Positions 61,764-64,000 of a DNA stretch of 64,000 nt are shown in pieces. The position numbers and the translations under genes are program-made. The notes under the pieces were generated by a model that worked only from the letters and a program-made list of their open reading frames with translations, had not been told where the DNA came from and did not search any database. The stretch lies in contig NZ_AP017652.1 of assembly GCF_002355895.1 (NCBI RefSeq), positions 1,645,001 to 1,709,000 of the forward strand. The letters are read 5' to 3'. This stretch comes from Streptococcus sp. NPS 308 (lineage in GTDB: Bacteria > Bacillota > Bacilli > Lactobacillales > Streptococcaceae). How positions within the stretch are numbered: position 1 is the stretch's first letter; every line of letters begins with the position of its first letter.

Positions 61764-62147
61764 TTATACACGGCGACGTTTTGGAGGACGAGCACCATTG
61801 TGTGGCACTGGAGTCACATCACGAATTGCTGTTACTTCAAGACCAGCGGCAGCAAGCGCACGAATAGCTGACTCACGACCAGAACCTGGACCTTTTACAG
61901 TAACTTCAACTGATTTAAGACCGTGTTCTTGTGCAGATTTAGCAGCAGCTTCTGAAGCCATTTGAGCAGCGAATGGTGTAGATTTACGAGAACCTTTGAA
62001 ACCAAGAGCACCAGCTGATGACCAAGCAATTGCATTACCATGCACATCAGTAATCATAACAATAGTGTTATTAAATGTAGCGTGAATATGAGCAATACCA
62101 GATTCGATATTCTTTTTCACACGACGTTTACGTGTTGGTTTAGCCAA
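61764..62147 (-). CDS. rpsK: 30S ribosomal protein S11
   Basis: A 127-residue S11 with [20 protein letters not shown] and the conserved C-terminal [18 protein letters not shown]. It binds 16S rRNA in the platform. Confidence 0.98.
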
Positions 62148-62164
62148 GACTTTTACCTCCTATA

Positions 62165-62530
62165 TTATTTTTTCTTACCAGCAATCGCAACAGCTTTACC
62201 TTTACGAGTGCGAGCGTTGTTTTTAGTGTTTTGTCCACGGACAGGAAGTCCACGACGGTGACGAATACCACGGTAAGAACCGATTTCCATCAAACGTTTG
62301 ATGTTCAAGTTTACTTCACGACGGAGGTCACCTTCAACTTTGATTGCATCCACTTCACGACGGATAGCATCTTCTTGATCTGATGTAAGGTCACGTACAC
62401 GAACATCTTCTGAGATTCCAGCAGCAGCCAAAATTTTCTTAGATGTTGCAAGTCCGATACCATAAACGTAAGTCAATGAGATTACTACGCGTTTGTCATT
62501 TGGAATGTCAACTCCAGCAATACGAGCCAT
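62165..62530 (-). CDS. rpsM: 30S ribosomal protein S13
   Basis: A 121-residue S13: [27 protein letters not shown]-terminal [22 protein letters not shown]. It lies in the small-subunit head and contacts tRNA. The gene is 17 bp upstream of rpsK. Confidence 0.98.
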
Positions 62531-62547
62531 GTTTTCTCCTTTCTATC

Positions 62548-62664
62548 TTATCCTTGACGTTGTTTGTGTTTTGGATTTGCTGGGCAAATTACCATAACAC
62601 GACCATTACGACGAATTACTTTACAGTATTCGCAAATTGGTTTGACCGATGGTCTTACTTTCAT
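62548..62664 (-). CDS. rpmJ: 50S ribosomal protein L36
   Basis: A 38-residue protein, [20 protein letters not shown] at the start and ending KHKQRQG. The zinc ligands are CEYC, C and H (C-x2-C form). It starts at 62664, 17 bp upstream of rpsM, and is easily missed because of its size. Confidence 0.97.
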
Positions 62665-62688
62665 TTCTTATCCCTCCAAGTTTTTCGA

Positions 62689-62907
62689 TTATTTAAAGCG
62701 GTAAGTGATACGTCCACGTGTCAAGTCATATGGACTCATCTCGACAGTAACACGATCTCCCGCTAAAATACGAATATAGTTTTTACGAATTTTACCAGAA
62801 ACTGTTGCTAAAATCTGATGTCCATTTTCAAGTTCAACCGTAAACATTGCGTTAGGCATTGTATCGACTACTTTGCCTTCAACTTCAATCACATCGTCTT
62901 TTGCCAC
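62689..62907 (-). CDS. infA: Translation initiation factor IF-1
   Basis: A 72-residue IF-1, [22 protein letters not shown], ending [10 protein letters not shown]. The start codon is GTG at 62907, 8 nt after GGAGGT; this gives the standard family length. It blocks the A site in initiation. It lies in the usual adk-infA-rpmJ-rpsM order. Confidence 0.96.
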   Translation of the reverse strand: MAKDDVIEVEGKVVDTMPNAMFTVELENGHQILATVSGKIRKNYIRILAGDRVTVEMSPYDLTRGRITYRFK

Positions 62908-63023
62908 GCAAAAGCACCTCCATAAATTTCGATTTGATGCCTCTAAACATAGAGACAACAATTATAAGTCAGACTATCTCAGTATAACATTTGTAGCGAT
63001 TTTTTGCAAGTATGAAAAACGCT

Positions 63024-63662
63024 TTATTTCAAATTTGTCAATACTTTTTCGATGTCTTTGAACACATCATTGATATCTTGATTTCCTTCGATATCGTGGA
63101 CCAAACCTTTGGTACGGTAGTGAGCAATGATTGGTTCACCTTGTGCGATATTAACATCCAACCGACGCTTAACTGTCTCAGGTTTATCATCTTCGCGTTG
63201 GTAGTAATCTTCTTCTTTGTAGTCAACTGGTGGGTTGAAAACTTTGTGGAAGGTTTCACCTGTTTCGCGATGGATGATACGGCCGCTCAAACGTTCTAAG
63301 AGACAGTCTGGGTTCACTTCGATGTTAATCACACCTTCCAGTTCGATACCAAGTTCAGCCAATGTTTTGTCCAAGGCATGCGCTTGTTCAATCGTACGTG
63401 GGTAACCATCCAACAAGAAACCTGTTTCTTTGATGTCGTCCTGAGAAAGGCGTTCTTTAACAATTCCATTTGTAACTTCATCTGGAACCAACTCACCTTT
63501 GTCGATGTATGACTTGGCAAGTACACCCATTTCAGTTTGATTAGCCATAGCAGCACGGAACATATCTCCAGTTGAAATGTGTGCCACGTGGAATTGCTCC
63601 ACAATTTTAGCTGCTTGCGTTCCCTTACCTGCTCCAGGTAAGCCCATAATCAAAAGATTCAT
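63024..63662 (-). CDS. adk: Adenylate kinase
   Basis: A 212-residue adenylate kinase with the P-loop GLPGAGKGT (residues 7-15) and LLDGYPRT. The LID region lacks the four zinc-binding Cys found in many Gram-positive enzymes, having HRETGETFH instead, as in other streptococci. It converts ATP and AMP to two ADP. It is in the secY-adk-infA run. Confidence 0.97.
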   Translation of the reverse strand: MNLLIMGLPGAGKGTQAAKIVEQFHVAHISTGDMFRAAMANQTEMGVLAKSYIDKGELVPDEVTNGIVKERLSQDDIKETGFLLDGYPRTIEQAHALDKTLAELGIELEGVINIEVNPDCLLERLSGRIIHRETGETFHKVFNPPVDYKEEDYYQREDDKPETVKRRLDVNIAQGEPIIAHYRTKGLVHDIEGNQDINDVFKDIEKVLTNLK

Positions 63663-63807
63663 GATAGGATCTCCTTATTTTGTATTTAAATAGAAGCAGA
63701 AATTCGTTTCAACCCCTATTTAAAAACAAAATAGAAGAGGGGAGACGAAAGTCTCTCTGATAGGTAGACCTTCATACTCCACTCTCTAAGCAAAAGTAAT
63801 CTTGCTT

Positions 63808-64000
63808 TTATTCTGTTTTGTCCATGAAACCAACATACTTACGTTTCAATAGGTAACCTTCAAGTTGTTTGATTCCTTCGATACCGGTCGAGATAATGAT
63901 CAAAAGACTAGTTCCCCCAAAAGCAACAGCTTCTGAAAGGCCAAAGACATCTTTTGCCACAATCGGCAAGATTGAGATCACACCAAGGAAGATTGATCCG
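63808..64000 (-). CDS. secY: Preprotein translocase subunit SecY, 3' end only
   Basis: The minus-strand frame reads from the right edge to a stop at 63808 and ends LKRKYVGFMDKTE, with IEGIKQLEGYLL before it, the SecY C-terminus. About 63 residues are visible; the rest lies beyond the window. It is the channel for secreted proteins, followed by adk as in other Firmicutes. Confidence 0.93.
   Translation of the reverse strand, partial: GSIFLGVISILPIVAKDVFGLSEAVAFGGTSLLIIISTGIEGIKQLEGYLLKRKYVGFMDKTE

Noticed and set aside
63738..63756. GAGAC-GAAA-GTCTC hairpin between secY and adk as an attenuator
   Set aside because: The stem is only 5 bp and has no T run; too weak to call.

Overview
The window is a low-GC Firmicute chromosome segment, almost certainly a mitis-group Streptococcus (S. 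mitis, S. oralis or S. pneumoniae type). Three kinds of evidence support this. Gene order is familiar from pneumococcus: ruvB-(DUF925)-uppS-cdsA-eep-proS-GH1-glmS, spuA, tsaE-GNAT-lytR-cinA-recA, and rplQ-ACT-PFL-phosphoglycerate mutase-iron ABC. BOX-type repeats and CiaR-dependent small RNA genes are present. Surface proteins carry (Y/F)SIRK-type signals and an LPXTG anchor. Most genes lie on the minus strand. The plus-strand exceptions are a small membrane protein, a GNAT gene, the pullulanase spuA, a broken EamA transporter and an iron ABC operon.

Layout. 1-6.6 kb: a giant cell-surface protein cut by the left edge, with a long N-terminal adhesin-like region and CshA-type repeats that are exactly 303 bp each. 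6.8-7.2 kb: an internally deleted ISL3-family element that keeps both ends. 7.3-10.2 kb: lipoprotein, fatty acid kinase, Asp23-like protein and rpmB. 10.3-17.8 kb: a LiaF-like/LytTR pair, a PAP2 phosphatase, a MarR-controlled heterodimeric ABC exporter, a divergent membrane protein and yebC. 17.9-25.8 kb: MATE transporter, GNAT, the competence-type cinA-recA unit, an LCP wall-polymer ligase, tsaE and ndk. 25.9-33.2 kb: rpoB-rpoC behind a structured leader. 33.6-37.3 kb: the wall-anchored pullulanase under a cre/promoter overlap. 37.5-46.7 kb: a probably frameshifted membrane protein, glmS, an EamA pseudogene, GH1 glycosidase, proS, rseP/eep, cdsA and uppS. 46.8-49.5 kb: ruvB region with three CiaR-type small RNA genes, one split by a BOX-like insertion. 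49.6-57.5 kb: two GNATs, leuS and a ferric-type ABC importer. 57.6-64 kb: phosphoglycerate mutase-like protein, a fourth csRNA, PFL/DUF711 and ACT proteins, an L17 downstream element, then the alpha-operon end rplQ-rpoA-rpsK-rpsM-rpmJ-infA, adk and the 3' end of secY.

The most rewarding material is regulatory. Four small RNA genes share one promoter architecture (NTTAAG-N5-TTTAAG, 10 bp, then a -10 box), and a fifth copy of that architecture precedes the iron importer. Other points are an intrinsic terminator inside the rpoB leader, three MarR operator copies bracketing their own promoter, twin operators around the glmS promoter, a TNCGAATA competence box right after the lytR terminator, and an L17DE structured RNA. 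Genome-plasticity traces include the BOX-split csRNA, a leftover leuS 3' tail, a mini-ISL3, the absence of dinF/lytA after recA, and a poly-A frameshift that could be phase-variable. No CRISPR array, prophage, tRNA or rRNA gene was seen.
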